Origin: Corydoras sp. C115
Lineage: Eukaryota; Chordata; Actinopteri; Siluriformes; Callichthyidae
Length of the DNA: 64,000 bases
Direction of reading: 5' to 3'
Assembly: GCA_019802505.1 (NCBI GenBank)
Contig: JAFMOC010000429.1
Span: 84,501-148,500 of the forward strand
The notes under the pieces are model-generated. The model was not told the origin of the DNA, ran no database searches, and worked only from the letters and a program-made list of their open reading frames with translations. Numbering within the stretch: the first letter of the stretch is position 1; each line of letters starts with the position of its first letter. Below are positions 59,301-64,000 of the stretch, piece by piece. The translations under genes and the position numbers were made by a program.

Positions 59301-62300
59301 TTTGTCAAATAAAATCATCATAATTTCTAGAAAAAAAAAAAGAAAAAAGAAAAACAAAAAAAAAGGTTTTCTTTTGTTAAAAAAAATCTTTTTTAAAAAC
59401 TATGCTTATAGCGCCATCTTGTGGTGAAATTTTAACTGTTTCGACTATCAGTCGACTATAGGGAAAATCTGATGAATCAGATTCGACTACGAAAATCTGT
59501 AGTTGAATACAGCCCTAATAATGACTATATAACATCTAATAAATACATCCATAGTGTGGCGTCATACCTCAAGATCTCCCTTGGTGATGGATTCTTCCTC
59601 CACCCTAAACTGCAAGTCCTCCACTTTCCTGTAACAGCACAGAACAACCACTAGGACCATTTTAAGGTAAAAGGAGCCACATAGTAATGTTACAATCCGT
59701 TTTTTGTTACCTTTTCTCTTCCTCCAGCTGATTGGCCAGTTCCAATTTGTCTCGCTGTGTACTAGCCAATAAGGTCCGCACTTGCTGTAGGTTACTTTCC
59801 GTCTCTGTTGCATACTAATTCACACACAGAGGGATGGATGTCACGCAAAACAGGACACATTCCCATTGATTTCATACATTCATTCATTCATTATCTCCCG
59901 CTTTATCCTCTATTAGGGTCGCGGTGGGGTTCCCCATGCCCATCCAGGGGAGAACGTCTCGGGCGCTGGGCAGAAAGACCCAGGACAGGGCGCCAATCCA
60001 TCGCTGGGCACACACTCACTCACACAGACACACTCTATATGGGGCAATTTTTGAGAATTCAATTGACTTAATCCATGTTTTTGGACTGTGGGAGGAAACC
60101 GGAGAACCCGGAGGAAACCCACGCAGACACGGGGAGAACATGGAAACTCCACCCAGATGGGGATTTGAATGGGAATCCCTAGTGCTGAGAGGAGAACATG
60201 CTAAACACTAAGCCACCGTGCCGCCTGATTTCATACAGCGAACAGCAAAGTGTGTGATAGTGTGCGAGGAGTCCGAAGGAAATTGTAAACAGCAAACTCG
60301 TAAGTGTTCAATGTTCATGAGACCATCATCAGGAGAACACTGAACAACAATGAAACGCATGGTGGGGTTGCATGGAGGAGGCCGCTCCATTTTGGGCTAC
60401 ATAGTATTTAATTTTCATTCATCCATTATCTCCCGCTTTATCCTCTATTAGGGTCGCGGTGGGGTTCCCCATGCCCATCCAGGGGAGAACGTTTCGGGCG
60501 CTGGGCAGATACACCCAGGACAGGGCGCCAATCCATCGCTGGACACACACTCACTCACACAGACACACTCTATATGGGGCAATTTGGAGAATTCAATTGA
60601 CTTGATCCATGATGTTGGACTGTGGGAGGAAACCGGAGAACCCGGAGGAAACCCACGCAGACACGGGGAGAACATGGAAACTCCACCCAGATGGGGATTC
60701 GAACCGGGAATCCCTAGTGCTGAGAGGAAAACATGCTAACCACTAAGCCACCGTGCCGCCCAGTATTTTATTTCATTATAAATGTTAATACATATTTCAG
60801 ACATTAATCATTATTATTGTTTATTCATCCATCCATTATCTTCCGCTTTATCCTCTATTAGGGTCGCGGGGGGGTTCCCCATGCCCATCCAGGGGAGAAC
60901 GTTTCGGACGCTGGGCGGATACACCCAGGACAGGGCGGCAATCTATCACTGGACACACACTCACTCACACAGACACACTCTATATGGGGCAATTTGGAGA
61001 ACTCAATTAACCTTGATCCATGTTTTTGGACCGTGGGAGGAAACCGGAGAACCCGGTGGAAACCCACGGGGAAACGGGGAGAACATGGAAACTCCACCAA
61101 GATTGGGATTCGAACCGGGAATCCCTAGCGCTGAGAGGCGAACGTGCTAACCACTAAACCACCGTGCCATCCTAATTATTGTTTATTATTATCATTATTA
61201 TTATTATCATCATCTGCGGCTTAGTGTTTAGCATGTTCTCCTCTCAGCACTAGCGATTCCTGGTTCGAATCCCAATCTGGGTGGAGTTTCCATGTTCTCC
61301 CCGTGTCCACATGGGTTTCCCCATATAATTGCCCCATATAGAGTGTGTCTGTGTGAGTGAGTGTGTGCCCAGTGATAGATTGGCATCCTGTCCTGGGTGT
61401 ATCTGCCCAGCGCCCGAGACGTTCTCCCCTGGATGGGCATGGAGAACCCCCCCCCCCCACGACCCTAATATAGGATAAAGCGGAAGATAATGGAAGGATG
61501 AATTATCATTATTATTATTAGGGCGACACGGTGGCTTAGTGGTTAGCATTCACCTCTCAGTTTCCATGTTCTCCCCGTGTCCGTGTGGGTTTCCTCCGGT
61601 TCTCCGGTTTCCTCCCACAGTCCAAAAAACATGGATCAAGGTCAAGTGAATTCTCCAAATCGCCCCATATAGAGTGTGTCTGTGTGAGTGAGTGTGTGCC
61701 CAGTGTGAGATTGGCGCCCTCTCCTGGGTGTATCTGCCAAGCCCCCCCTCCCCATGACCCTAGTAGAGGATAAAGGGGAAGATAATGGATGGATGAATGC
61801 TGCTTGCTGCTAAATATATATTAAAGTGCATCGTCAGCCCTAGTTTCCTACAAAATAGGTCACATTTGTCTAACAAACTAAAGGTTTCATTGGCTCTCAG
61901 TCTATAATGAGTTTCTTCGTAACTGTGGAGAGATTTAAACGCAGCTTTTATATTATGACAACCTTCAAAAGCTCACTCATGGCGTCTAAACATGCAATTG
62001 ATTTCATAATTCATTTCAGAGTGCAACTATCCCAACATCCCCGGCTGCCGCAATCCCAATAACACGCAAGAAAATCCCATCACTCGGCGCTTTCAGTTAA
62101 CGACTATAATTAGAGCTGTTTGTGGTTCTCGGCTATTGTGTATAACAATGGTAATGATGTTGGAAAGACCTGCAGATGTTGAGCCTTGAGTGCGTTCAGC
62201 TCTTTTTCCACCTCGCAGATGTGACTCGTGGCTTTGGCGACTTCGGCCCGCTCCAGGTCGCGCTCGGCCAGGAGCTGCTCGATGTGCTGTTGCTTCTCTT

Positions 62301-62664
62301 TGAGGGCCTCCTGCAGCGCGGTGGTACCGGAGATCTTGCGAGCGTAGCGGGAGGACGTCTCGGTCAGCTGGGTGAGAAGGTCAATAAAGCAGAACTTAAA
62401 ACACATGGTAACTGACGTTTTGTATGCTTCTAACTTTGTGCAAACAGTTTGGGGAAGGCCAGGTTCTGTTCCAGAATGATTGGGTGAAAGGACTGTGTGC
62501 TCCATGTTCTCCTCTCAGCGCTAGGGATTCCCGGTTCGGATCCCAATCTGGGTGGAGTTTCCATGTTCTCCCCGTCTTCACGTGGGTTTCCTCCGGGTTC
62601 TCCGGTTTCCTCCCACAGTCCAAAAACAAGGACAAAGGTCAATTGAATTCTCCAAAATTGCCCC

Positions 62665-62710
<46 letters not shown>

Positions 62711-63854
62711 TCTCTGTATGAGTGAGTGTGTGTCCAGTGATAGATTGGCGCCCTGTCCTGGGTCTATCTGCCCAGTTTCCATGATAGATTGGGCGTCTGT
62801 CCTGGGTGTATCCTGCCCGCCTGAAACGTTCTCCCCTGGATGGGCATGGGGAACCCACCCGCGACCCTAGTAGAGGATAAAGTGGAAGATAAAGAATGGA
62901 TGGATATCTGTTTACAGACGGCATGGTGGCTTAGTGGTTGGCATGTTCTCCTCTCAGCACTAGGAATTCCCAGTTCGAATACCATTATGGGTGGAGTTTC
63001 CATGTTCTCCCCGTGTCCGCATGGGTTTCCTCCGGGTTCTCCCGTTTCCTCCCACAGTCCAAAAACACGGATCAAGGTCAATTAAATTCTCCAAATTGCC
63101 CCATATAGAGTGTGTTTGTGTGCATGAGTGTGTGCCCAGTGATAGATTGGCGCCCTGTCCTTTCTGCCCAGCGCCCAAAACGTTCTCCCCTGGATGGGCA
63201 TGGGGAACCCCCCCACAACCCTAGTAGAGGATAAAGCGGAAGATAATGGATGGATGGATCTTAACTCCACAAAAACACACATTCCATCAATATCCACAGT
63301 CCAAGATCATGCATTCAAGGTAAATTGGCTGCTCGAAATTGCCCCTATATAGTGTATGTGTCTGTGTGAGTGAGTGTGTGCCAAGTGATAGATTGGCGCC
63401 CTGTCCTGGGTGTATCTGCCCAGCGCCCGAAACGTTCTCCCCTGGACAGGGCGCCCCCTCCCCCACTCTTATAACCCTAGTCTCTGATATAGATTAAGCA
63501 GAAGACAATAAGTTAATATGACTGATGTTGTTAATTGTCTAAATGATAATTAAAATGATATTTCACCTGATTTAATTATTGTGACTTAATGATGATCATA
63601 CACATATATGAATACATTTTCACATCCCTTCCATACTCACCAGGCCCGTACGGCTGGGTCTTCCGCCCACGCTGGAGGCCACCGAGCTGACCGAGCTGAT
63701 TGAGGAGCTACTGGGACTGTGTGCTAACGACGACACTCCCATGGCCACACGTTTGCTCTTCTTGGCCTTGGCCGGACTCGTGGAAGGAAAGCCGATACGA
63801 ATCACCTTGTGTATGGGGGCAAACAAACCAAACTTGTGTGGACACTGGAAATAT
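39998..63854 (-). CDS. clip2: CLIP2 (CLIP-115), 3' part: 12 coding exons
   Basis: This entry spans the whole visible gene; the exons are listed separately below. CLIP2 is a cytoplasmic linker protein that binds growing microtubule plus ends through two N-terminal CAP-Gly domains and dimerises through a long coiled coil. Spliced, the visible exons give about 760 codons from the end of CAP-Gly 2 to a stop. Every intron has GT-AG ends, and exon phases chain correctly (1,0,2,0,0,0,1,1,2,0,0) once one missing base in the largest exon is allowed for. The Ser-rich linker, the TETSSRYARKISGTTALQEA segment and the terminal SANGIHQ motif match CLIP2 as I know it from mammals. CLIP1 is excluded because there are no C-terminal CCHC zinc knuckles. 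The first CAP-Gly domain and the start codon lie beyond the right edge. Confidence 0.95.
40403..40748 (-). mobile_element. SINE, full length, GAAT-tail subfamily
   Basis: In the last CLIP2 intron (40082-41583); intact A and B boxes. Confidence 0.9.
40772..40985 (+). mobile_element. Two SINE fragments, opposite strands
   Basis: 40772-40912 is a plus-strand 3' half. 40918-40985 is a minus-strand fragment from TCGGGCGCTGGGCAG to CATCGCTGGGC. Confidence 0.8.
41009..41041. repeat. (TAA)n microsatellite
   Basis: Eleven ATA/TAA units followed by TACATTTTATTT. Confidence 0.9.
41140..41475 (-). mobile_element. Composite of old and younger SINE fragments
   Basis: A diverged copy (GTCCAGAGGGGAACATTTC) is followed by a second, cleaner piece from 41336 (AACACACTCTATATGGGGC) lacking the GTTTCCTCCGGG segment. 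Confidence 0.78.
41584..41772 (-). CDS. clip2: CLIP2 penultimate coding exon
   Basis: 63 codons, phase 0 at both ends. It begins GRERSSPDHRRFSML and contains RLRQRLLSTEDALRNALEH and VQAMRTRPDKNQ, matching human LMSTEDALRDALDQ and EAMRSCPDKAQ. The acceptor is TCTCAG and the donor GTATAC. Reading through the donor would end after VYIT at a stop. A better-matching terminal exon exists at 40081, so splicing is preferred. Confidence 0.93.
41818..42172 (-). mobile_element. SINE, full length
   Basis: GGAT tail with TCTGCTTTATCC; lies 45 bp upstream of CLIP2 exon 41772-41584. Confidence 0.9.
42181..42475 (+). mobile_element. Inverted SINE chimera
   Basis: A minus-strand tail (42181-42227) ends in GGGTCGCG and is joined to a plus-strand body that begins TGGGTTTCCTCCGG. 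The shared GCGTGGG suggests recombination between inverted copies. Confidence 0.85.
42500..42710 (+). mobile_element. Old SINE variant, duplicated at 63290
   Basis: Contains GTAAATTGGCTGCTCAAAAT and ATAACCCTAGTCTCTGATAT. Matches 63290-63505 almost base for base. Confidence 0.85.
42711..42830 (+). mobile_element. SINE tail fragment at a CLIP2 splice donor
   Basis: The last third of a copy, GCGATGGATTGGCG to GATAATGGATGAAT, ending immediately next to GCTCAC, the complement of the donor GTGAGC. Confidence 0.9.
42837..42996 (-). CDS. clip2: CLIP2 exon: SLNELRVLLL segment
   Basis: 160 bp (1 + 53 codons) encoding SLNELRVLLLDSPRHSQGVD, RDLSRDLHKAEWKMKEQKL and TLREKLLLL. It matches the human RDLSREVHKAEWRIKEQKL block. 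The acceptor is TTATTTAG and the donor GTGAGC. The sequence from intron position +7 is already the (ATTC)n tail of a SINE (42711-42830), so nearly the entire 5' end of this intron is mobile DNA. Confidence 0.95.
43123..43712 (+). mobile_element. Dimeric SINE, copy a
   Basis: The first monomer has head and body to GATGGGCAT; the linker AGGGAATTCCAACCTTA (43413-43429) leads into a second monomer starting ATCCCAATCTGGG, with its own GGAT tail. Confidence 0.88.
43718..44088 (+). mobile_element. SINE with TG expansion
   Basis: Head GAGGCAGCATTGTGACTTAG. Full length apart from the expanded TG tract at 43914. Confidence 0.88.
43914..43940. repeat. (TG)n expansion inside a SINE
   Basis: The SINE's own GTGTGTCTGTGTGAG segment has expanded to about 13 TG units. 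The SINE thus seeded a microsatellite. Confidence 0.85.
44267..44305. repeat. (TG)n microsatellite
   Basis: About 19 units, ~120 bp downstream of the donor of a CLIP2 exon. Confidence 0.95.
44425..44581 (-). CDS. clip2: CLIP2 exon: distal coiled coil
   Basis: 157 bp (2 + 51 codons + 2). It encodes ALENKVCAGEKKTDSLLNEK, then RLEAELETITKKSHDASGQL and VIISQELLKKER. HDASGQLVLISQELL is nearly invariant in CLIP2. The acceptor is CCTGCAG, the donor GTAATG. The next intron starts about 120 bp from a long (TG)n tract. Confidence 0.95.
44628..44780 (+). repeat. Dispersed fish repeat (ATTTAGTCATTTAGCAGATG type)
   Basis: The block with GCTTTTATCCAAAGCGACTT is a very widespread fish repeat. Related sequence is at 39774-39968 and, more diverged, at 45370-45510 and 57430-57860. 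Its class was not determined. Confidence 0.7.
44780..45315 (+). mobile_element. Dimeric SINE, copy b
   Basis: Same linker as copy a (45022-45038). Lacks the A box. Its right flank TAAATAGTGAGGCAGCAT is shared with copy a. Confidence 0.88.
45324..45382 (+). mobile_element. SINE head fragment
   Basis: A box and GTTCTCCTCTCAGCGCTGGG, then cut off at GATTCCTGATTG. Confidence 0.82.
45386..45802. other. Intronic DNA with homopolymer tracts
   Basis: C-rich and T-rich runs near 45426-45470, then unremarkable sequence. No exon. Confidence 0.45.
45803..46148 (-). mobile_element. SINE, half of a head-to-head pair
   Basis: Ends TAAGCCGCCTGTTATAATAA, the same head flank as the copy at 8728-9079. Confidence 0.88.
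46177..46540 (+). mobile_element. SINE, other half of the head-to-head pair
   Basis: Shares TTCGAATTCGAATCCGG and GTGTCCACGGGGG with 9110-9289, but here the copy is complete, with a GGAT tail. Confidence 0.9.
46650..46958 (+). mobile_element. SINE, head-truncated
   Basis: Starts TTAGTGGTTAGTATG; 25-bp deletion before GGGAACCTCCC. Confidence 0.88.
47260..47583 (+). mobile_element. SINE, first of two at one target site
   Basis: Flanked by GATTTTAAGTA (47249-47259) and GATTTCAAGTA (47584-47594). Confidence 0.9.
47595..47835 (-). mobile_element. SINE, second at the same target, 5'-truncated
   Basis: (ATTC)n tail at the left; ends GGAAACCCACG and is followed by TTTTAAGTA, a third copy of the target. 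Confidence 0.88.
47840..48372. other. AT-rich CLIP2 intron DNA
   Basis: No repeat family recognised up to the (TA)n at 48340-48361. The short ORF at 48104 is not credible. Confidence 0.45.
48373..48718 (+). mobile_element. SINE with variant head
   Basis: Between the boxes reads GCGCATTTGCCTCTAGGCTC; otherwise full length, GAAT tail. Confidence 0.9.
48737..48948 (+). mobile_element. SINE, 3' two-thirds
   Basis: Starts AGTCCAAAAACATGG; GGAT tail. Confidence 0.88.
49063..49093. repeat. Poly(A) run
   Basis: About 31 A in a CLIP2 intron. No identifiable retrotransposed body precedes it. Confidence 0.9.
49365..49448 (-). CDS. clip2: CLIP2 exon: distal coiled coil
   Basis: 84 bp (2 + 27 codons + 1) encoding TLEKLVKREKEVSTLTTQVE and DLKTQIT. 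It corresponds to the human LQDKLNKRDKEVTALTSQ segment. The acceptor is TTTACAG, the donor GTATCA. Confidence 0.9.
49485..50195 (-). mobile_element. SINE (GGAT subfamily) split by a nested SINE
   Basis: 49485-49676 and 50028-50195. A short ATTGAC(C)TTGA repeat is present at both junctions. Confidence 0.88.
49677..50027 (+). mobile_element. Nested SINE (GAAT subfamily)
   Basis: Full length with tail GCGGGAGATAATGAATGAAT, inside the minus-strand host. Confidence 0.9.
50228..50550 (+). mobile_element. SINE, head-truncated
   Basis: Starts in TCTGTCAGCGCTGGGG; the end is degraded (GGGGAAGATAAAG), ~20 bp before the donor side of CLIP2 exon 50626-50569. Confidence 0.85.
50569..50626 (-). CDS. clip2: CLIP2 short exon
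   Basis: 58 bp encoding MIENNDTSEEKIKLKQNMEG (the last codon split). It matches the MIESNDISEE segment of mammalian CLIP2. The acceptor is CTTCAG, the donor GTAGGT, phase 0 to 1. Confidence 0.9.
50853..51150 (+). mobile_element. SINE inside a MITE
   Basis: Starts GCAGCGCTACGGATTCCC, lacking the A box. Confidence 0.88.
51165..51473 (+). mobile_element. SINE inside a MITE
   Basis: Head present (TGGTTTAGTGGTTGGC); 40-bp deletion after AGGTCAATTG; GGAT tail. Confidence 0.88.
51636..52504 (-). CDS. clip2: CLIP2 large coiled-coil exon, with a one-base frame disruption
   Basis: Starts QTTVEDKSRVMQLEEELTLR after a TTCTCCAG acceptor and ends RLQAFDTQRISPDVN before GTGAGT. The length of 869 bp is one short of 290 codons, although both ends need phase 0. 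The first ~30 codons read in one frame as far as VDELQ; similarity then continues in another frame from about VPSSDALVLRERLE onward (AEKKMADYE, SKAEIRDLQEKL). One base is therefore missing between about 52350 and 52450. The run of four C on the plus strand at 52418-52421 is the simplest candidate. The rest is an uninterrupted acidic coiled coil of normal length, so an assembly indel is more likely than a dead gene. Confidence 0.92.
52811..53550 (+). mobile_element. SINE fragment plus dimeric SINE, copy c
   Basis: A damaged copy (52811-52999) joins a monomer (53000-53236), the dimer linker (53237-53253) and a second monomer with tail. TGCCACTGTCCAAGACCA is shared with dimer copy b. Confidence 0.85.
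53571..53896 (+). mobile_element. SINE
   Basis: Full head; the GATGGGCATGGGG segment is deleted; GGAT tail. Confidence 0.88.
53897..54721. other. CLIP2 intron DNA, single copy
   Basis: About 820 bp between SINEs. No splice-flanked coding segment matching CLIP proteins. Confidence 0.45.
54722..55345 (+). mobile_element. SINE (GGAT subfamily) split by a nested SINE
   Basis: 54722-54900 and 55260-55345, each carrying one copy of AATTCTCCAAATT at the junction. Confidence 0.93.
54901..55246 (-). mobile_element. Nested SINE (GAAT subfamily) with 13-bp target duplication
   Basis: 346 bp, full length, flanked by AATTCTCCAAATT at 54888-54900 and 55247-55259. Confidence 0.95.
55742..55791. repeat. 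(TA)n microsatellite beside a MITE
   Basis: About 24 units. The MITE copy 2 target site lies in its right end. Confidence 0.95.
55796..56196 (+). mobile_element. hAT-like MITE, copy 2
   Basis: A 401-bp element bounded by TAGGGGTG and CAGCCCTA. It is inserted in a (TA)n tract, and its flanks (ATATTTAT / ATATATAT) are compatible with an 8-bp target duplication. It has no ORF and an A-rich centre. The motif TCGACTAT or its complement ATAGTCGA recurs near both ends, and an internal palindrome lies near the left end (CGACTATGAACCTCATAGTCG). About 90% identical to copy 3 by eye. Confidence 0.88.
56197..56380. repeat. Long (TA)n with (CA) interruptions
   Basis: Over 170 bp of TA with one central CACACATATATACACACACA interruption. 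Probably the continuation of the tract at 55742 split by the MITE insertion. Confidence 0.95.
56380..56470 (+). repeat. Dispersed-repeat tail ending in (TAATC)n
   Basis: CAATGACAATGAAGTTGAATC followed by four to five TAATC units. This resembles the 3' end of a LINE or SINE common in fish. 52684-52760 (TTATTGTCATTTACGTAGCA) and 640-700 (AAGTAAGAATTTCATTGTCC) look like relatives. Confidence 0.5.
56672..56702 (+). mobile_element. Tc1-like terminal repeat remnant
   Basis: The sequence CCAGTCAAAAGTTTGTACAC matches the terminal repeat of a common fish Tc1-like family. Following sequence to about 56960 may be more of the element, but no transposase motif or second terminus was found. Confidence 0.55.
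57018..57365 (-). mobile_element. SINE with 12-bp target duplication
   Basis: ATATGTTAAATT at 57006-57017 and 57366-57377. Confidence 0.94.
57430..57860 (+). repeat. Dispersed fish repeat, longer copy
   Basis: Shares ATTATCAAACCTGAGCGTTA with 44730 and 45370. It continues into AAAAAGATGCGTCTTCAG and CACCATTTTGCAGTGGTGAA, features of a well-known conserved-looking fish repeat. Minus-strand ORFs in it look like family artefacts, not genes. Confidence 0.6.
57860..58300 (+). mobile_element. Two internally deleted SINEs
   Basis: 57860-58072 starts at GTCCGCGTGAGTTTCC. 58078-58300 has a head, but its 3' half is deleted so that ATAGAGTG joins TAGTAGAGGATAAAG. Confidence 0.87.
58712..58816 (-). CDS. 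clip2: CLIP2 exon: coiled coil
   Basis: Exactly 35 codons, beginning TQTKLEHARIRQLERNLRLE and ending in KELEEKM before a GTAACC donor. The acceptor is CTCCCTATAG. TQTKLEHARI is a CLIP-family signature. The next intron is about 6.2 kb and is filled with microsatellites, a MITE and SINEs. Confidence 0.93.
59129..59517 (+). mobile_element. hAT-like MITE, copy 3, with perfect 8-bp target duplication
   Basis: A 389-bp element between TAGGGGTG and CAGCCCTA, flanked by ATAATGAC at 59121-59128 and 59518-59525. An 8-bp duplication with TAGGG-type termini is diagnostic of the hAT superfamily. It is non-autonomous, with no transposase, and lies in a CLIP2 intron about 50 bp from an exon. Confidence 0.92.
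59568..59628 (-). CDS. clip2: CLIP2 exon: coiled coil
   Basis: A 61-bp exon that completes the split Arg codon and encodes KVEDLQFRVEEESITKGDLE, a segment highly conserved between CLIP1 and CLIP2. The acceptor is GTTACAG and the donor GTATGA; it ends in phase 0. A hAT-like MITE (59129-59517) lies about 50 bp downstream in the next intron. Confidence 0.93.
59711..59814 (-). CDS. clip2: CLIP2 exon: coiled coil
   Basis: Starts at YATETESNLQQV and ends at LANQLEEEK plus two bases of an Arg codon (104 bp, phase 0 to 2). The acceptor ends in TTAG and the donor is GTAACA. The LANQLEEEKRKVEDLQF run across this and the next exon matches the CLIP-family coiled coil. The intron to the next exon is only 82 bp. 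Confidence 0.9.
59878..60225 (-). mobile_element. SINE with 11-bp target duplication
   Basis: TGATTTCATAC at 59867-59877 and 60226-60236. GAAT subfamily, ~60 bp upstream of CLIP2 exon 59814-59711. Confidence 0.94.
60415..60763 (-). mobile_element. SINE, full length
   Basis: Flanks AGTATTTAATTTTCA and AGTATTTTATTTCA are a degraded target duplication. Confidence 0.9.
60826..61174 (-). mobile_element. SINE with 13-bp target duplication
   Basis: ATTATTGTTTATT at 60813-60825 and 61175-61187. Confidence 0.94.
61215..61797 (+). mobile_element. Two SINEs in tandem, both internally deleted
   Basis: 61215-61500 lacks the CCGGGTTCTCCGG to AATTCTCC part. 61520-61797 lacks the B box. A (TTA)n spacer separates them. 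Confidence 0.88.
61798..62169. other. CLIP2 intron DNA, single copy
   Basis: SINE-free stretch directly downstream of exon 62367-62170. No further features. Confidence 0.45.
62170..62367 (-). CDS. clip2: CLIP2 exon: start of the coiled coil
   Basis: The exon encodes exactly 66 codons, from LTETSSRYARKISGTTALQE through the heptad-rich EKQQHIEQLLAERDLERAEV to KAQHLQ. This is nearly identical to mammalian CLIP2 at the junction of the Ser-rich linker and the coiled coil. The acceptor is CTTCTCACCCAG; the donor GTCTTT is weak, but phase 0 on both sides fits the neighbouring exons. Confidence 0.95.
62506..62912 (+). mobile_element. SINE with TA expansion plus a second 3' fragment
   Basis: The first copy lacks the A box and has the TA tract at 62666. 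A second 3' third begins near 62782 (GATAGATTGGGCG) and ends in a GGAT tail. Confidence 0.85.
62666..62707. repeat. (TA)n expansion inside a SINE
   Basis: TA units grown from the CCCCATATAGAGTG segment of a SINE. Confidence 0.9.
62924..63258 (+). mobile_element. SINE, nearly full length
   Basis: Short deletion around CCTGTCC/TTTCTGCCC. Followed by the duplicated block shared with 42475-42710. Confidence 0.88.
63259..63505 (+). repeat. Duplicated CLIP2 intron block incl. old SINE variant
   Basis: CTTAACTCCACAAAAACACAC and the following ~240 bp repeat 42470-42710 with only scattered differences. Confidence 0.88.
63641..63854 (-). CDS. clip2: CLIP2 exon: end of CAP-Gly 2 and Ser-rich linker
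   Basis: The exon begins with the third base of a codon and encodes YFQCPHKFGLFAPIHKVIRI, the C-terminal strand of the second CAP-Gly domain. A basic stretch (SPAKAKKSKR) and a serine-rich linker (HSPSSSSISSVSSVASS) follow. The acceptor is a pyrimidine-rich tract ending in TAG; the donor is GTGAGT. Length 214 = 1 + 71 codons, ending in phase 0. In mammals the Ser-rich segment next to the CAP-Gly domains contributes to microtubule binding. The rest of CAP-Gly 2 is on an upstream exon outside the window. Confidence 0.95.
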
Positions 63855-64000
63855 CTACGGAAAGAAAAAAAAATAAATAAATAAATAAATAAAAAAAAAC
63901 ACAGATTATATAGAACAAAGATTATATAGTCGGCTGAATGTGGGTAGGTTTGAAAATGTTATTTACTATGCCCAAGAATGACATCATCTAATACATACGT

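Noticed and set aside
257..63300. Dozens of 60-160 codon ORFs with recurring proteins such as KTWIKSIEFSKLPHIECVCV and EETGEPGGNPRGHGENMETP
   Set aside because: They are the translated frames of the SINE on its two strands. They recur wherever the SINE does, start and stop at its ends, and carry no protein domain.
39998..63854. CLIP1 (CLIP-170) as the identity of the gene
   Set aside because: The coiled coil is much too short for CLIP1, there are no C-terminal CCHC zinc knuckles, and the Ser-rich linker, SANGIHQ end and neighbouring GTF2IRD1 fit CLIP2.

Overview
The window is vertebrate nuclear DNA, almost certainly from a teleost fish. It has split genes with GT-AG introns on the minus strand, fish-type Tc1 and hAT DNA transposons, abundant (TA)n and (CA)n repeats, and a tRNA-derived SINE at extreme density. 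I identify about 95 SINE copies or fragments, roughly a third of the window by rough addition. One foldback repeat resembles a family I associate with otophysan fishes (catfishes, tetras), but that is only a weak pointer to the order.

Two protein-coding genes are supported, both on the minus strand. CLIP2 (CLIP-115, a microtubule plus-end linker protein) enters from the right edge. Its last 12 coding exons run from 63854 down to a stop codon at 39998. They encode the end of the second CAP-Gly domain, the Ser-rich linker, the long coiled coil and the C-terminus, which lacks CLIP1-type zinc knuckles. GTF2IRD1 (a TFII-I-family transcription factor) starts at an ATG at 7104. Four coding exons reach 2827 and cover the N-terminus, the leucine-zipper-like helix and the first I-repeat; the rest lies beyond the left edge. 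CLIP2 followed by GTF2IRD1 in the same orientation is the gene order of the human 7q11.23 Williams-Beuren region, which supports both calls.

Reading the exons closely gives two one-base frame disruptions: one base missing in CLIP2 exon 52504-51636, and one extra base in GTF2IRD1 exon 4829-4696. Both are shown by exon-length arithmetic as well as by protein similarity. They may be assembly indels or real lesions.

Layout from left to right: 1-206 is part of a hAT-like MITE. 257-8266 holds GTF2IRD1 exons embedded in SINEs and a foldback element. 8300-17346 is repeat-rich intron or upstream DNA with two non-repetitive islands. 17348-19989 is a five-unit tandem array. 20530-26030 is a complex satellite with an ~800-bp higher-order period. 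26030-35600 is intergenic or 5' DNA with a second hAT-like element (32606-34588) that has absorbed SINEs. 36098-38843 is two adjacent dead Tc1-like transposons. 39072-64000 is CLIP2, whose introns are filled with SINEs, MITEs and microsatellites.

The most notable structures are the SINE family itself (two subfamilies, nested insertions with target duplications, repeated use of the same target site, two chimeric or dimeric architectures), SINEs lying against splice sites in both genes, the duplicated terminal exon of CLIP2, the hAT-like MITE with repeated TCGACTAT motifs, and the satellite. SINE and fragment edges are given to about 10 bases; exon edges are exact where splice signals and phase agree.
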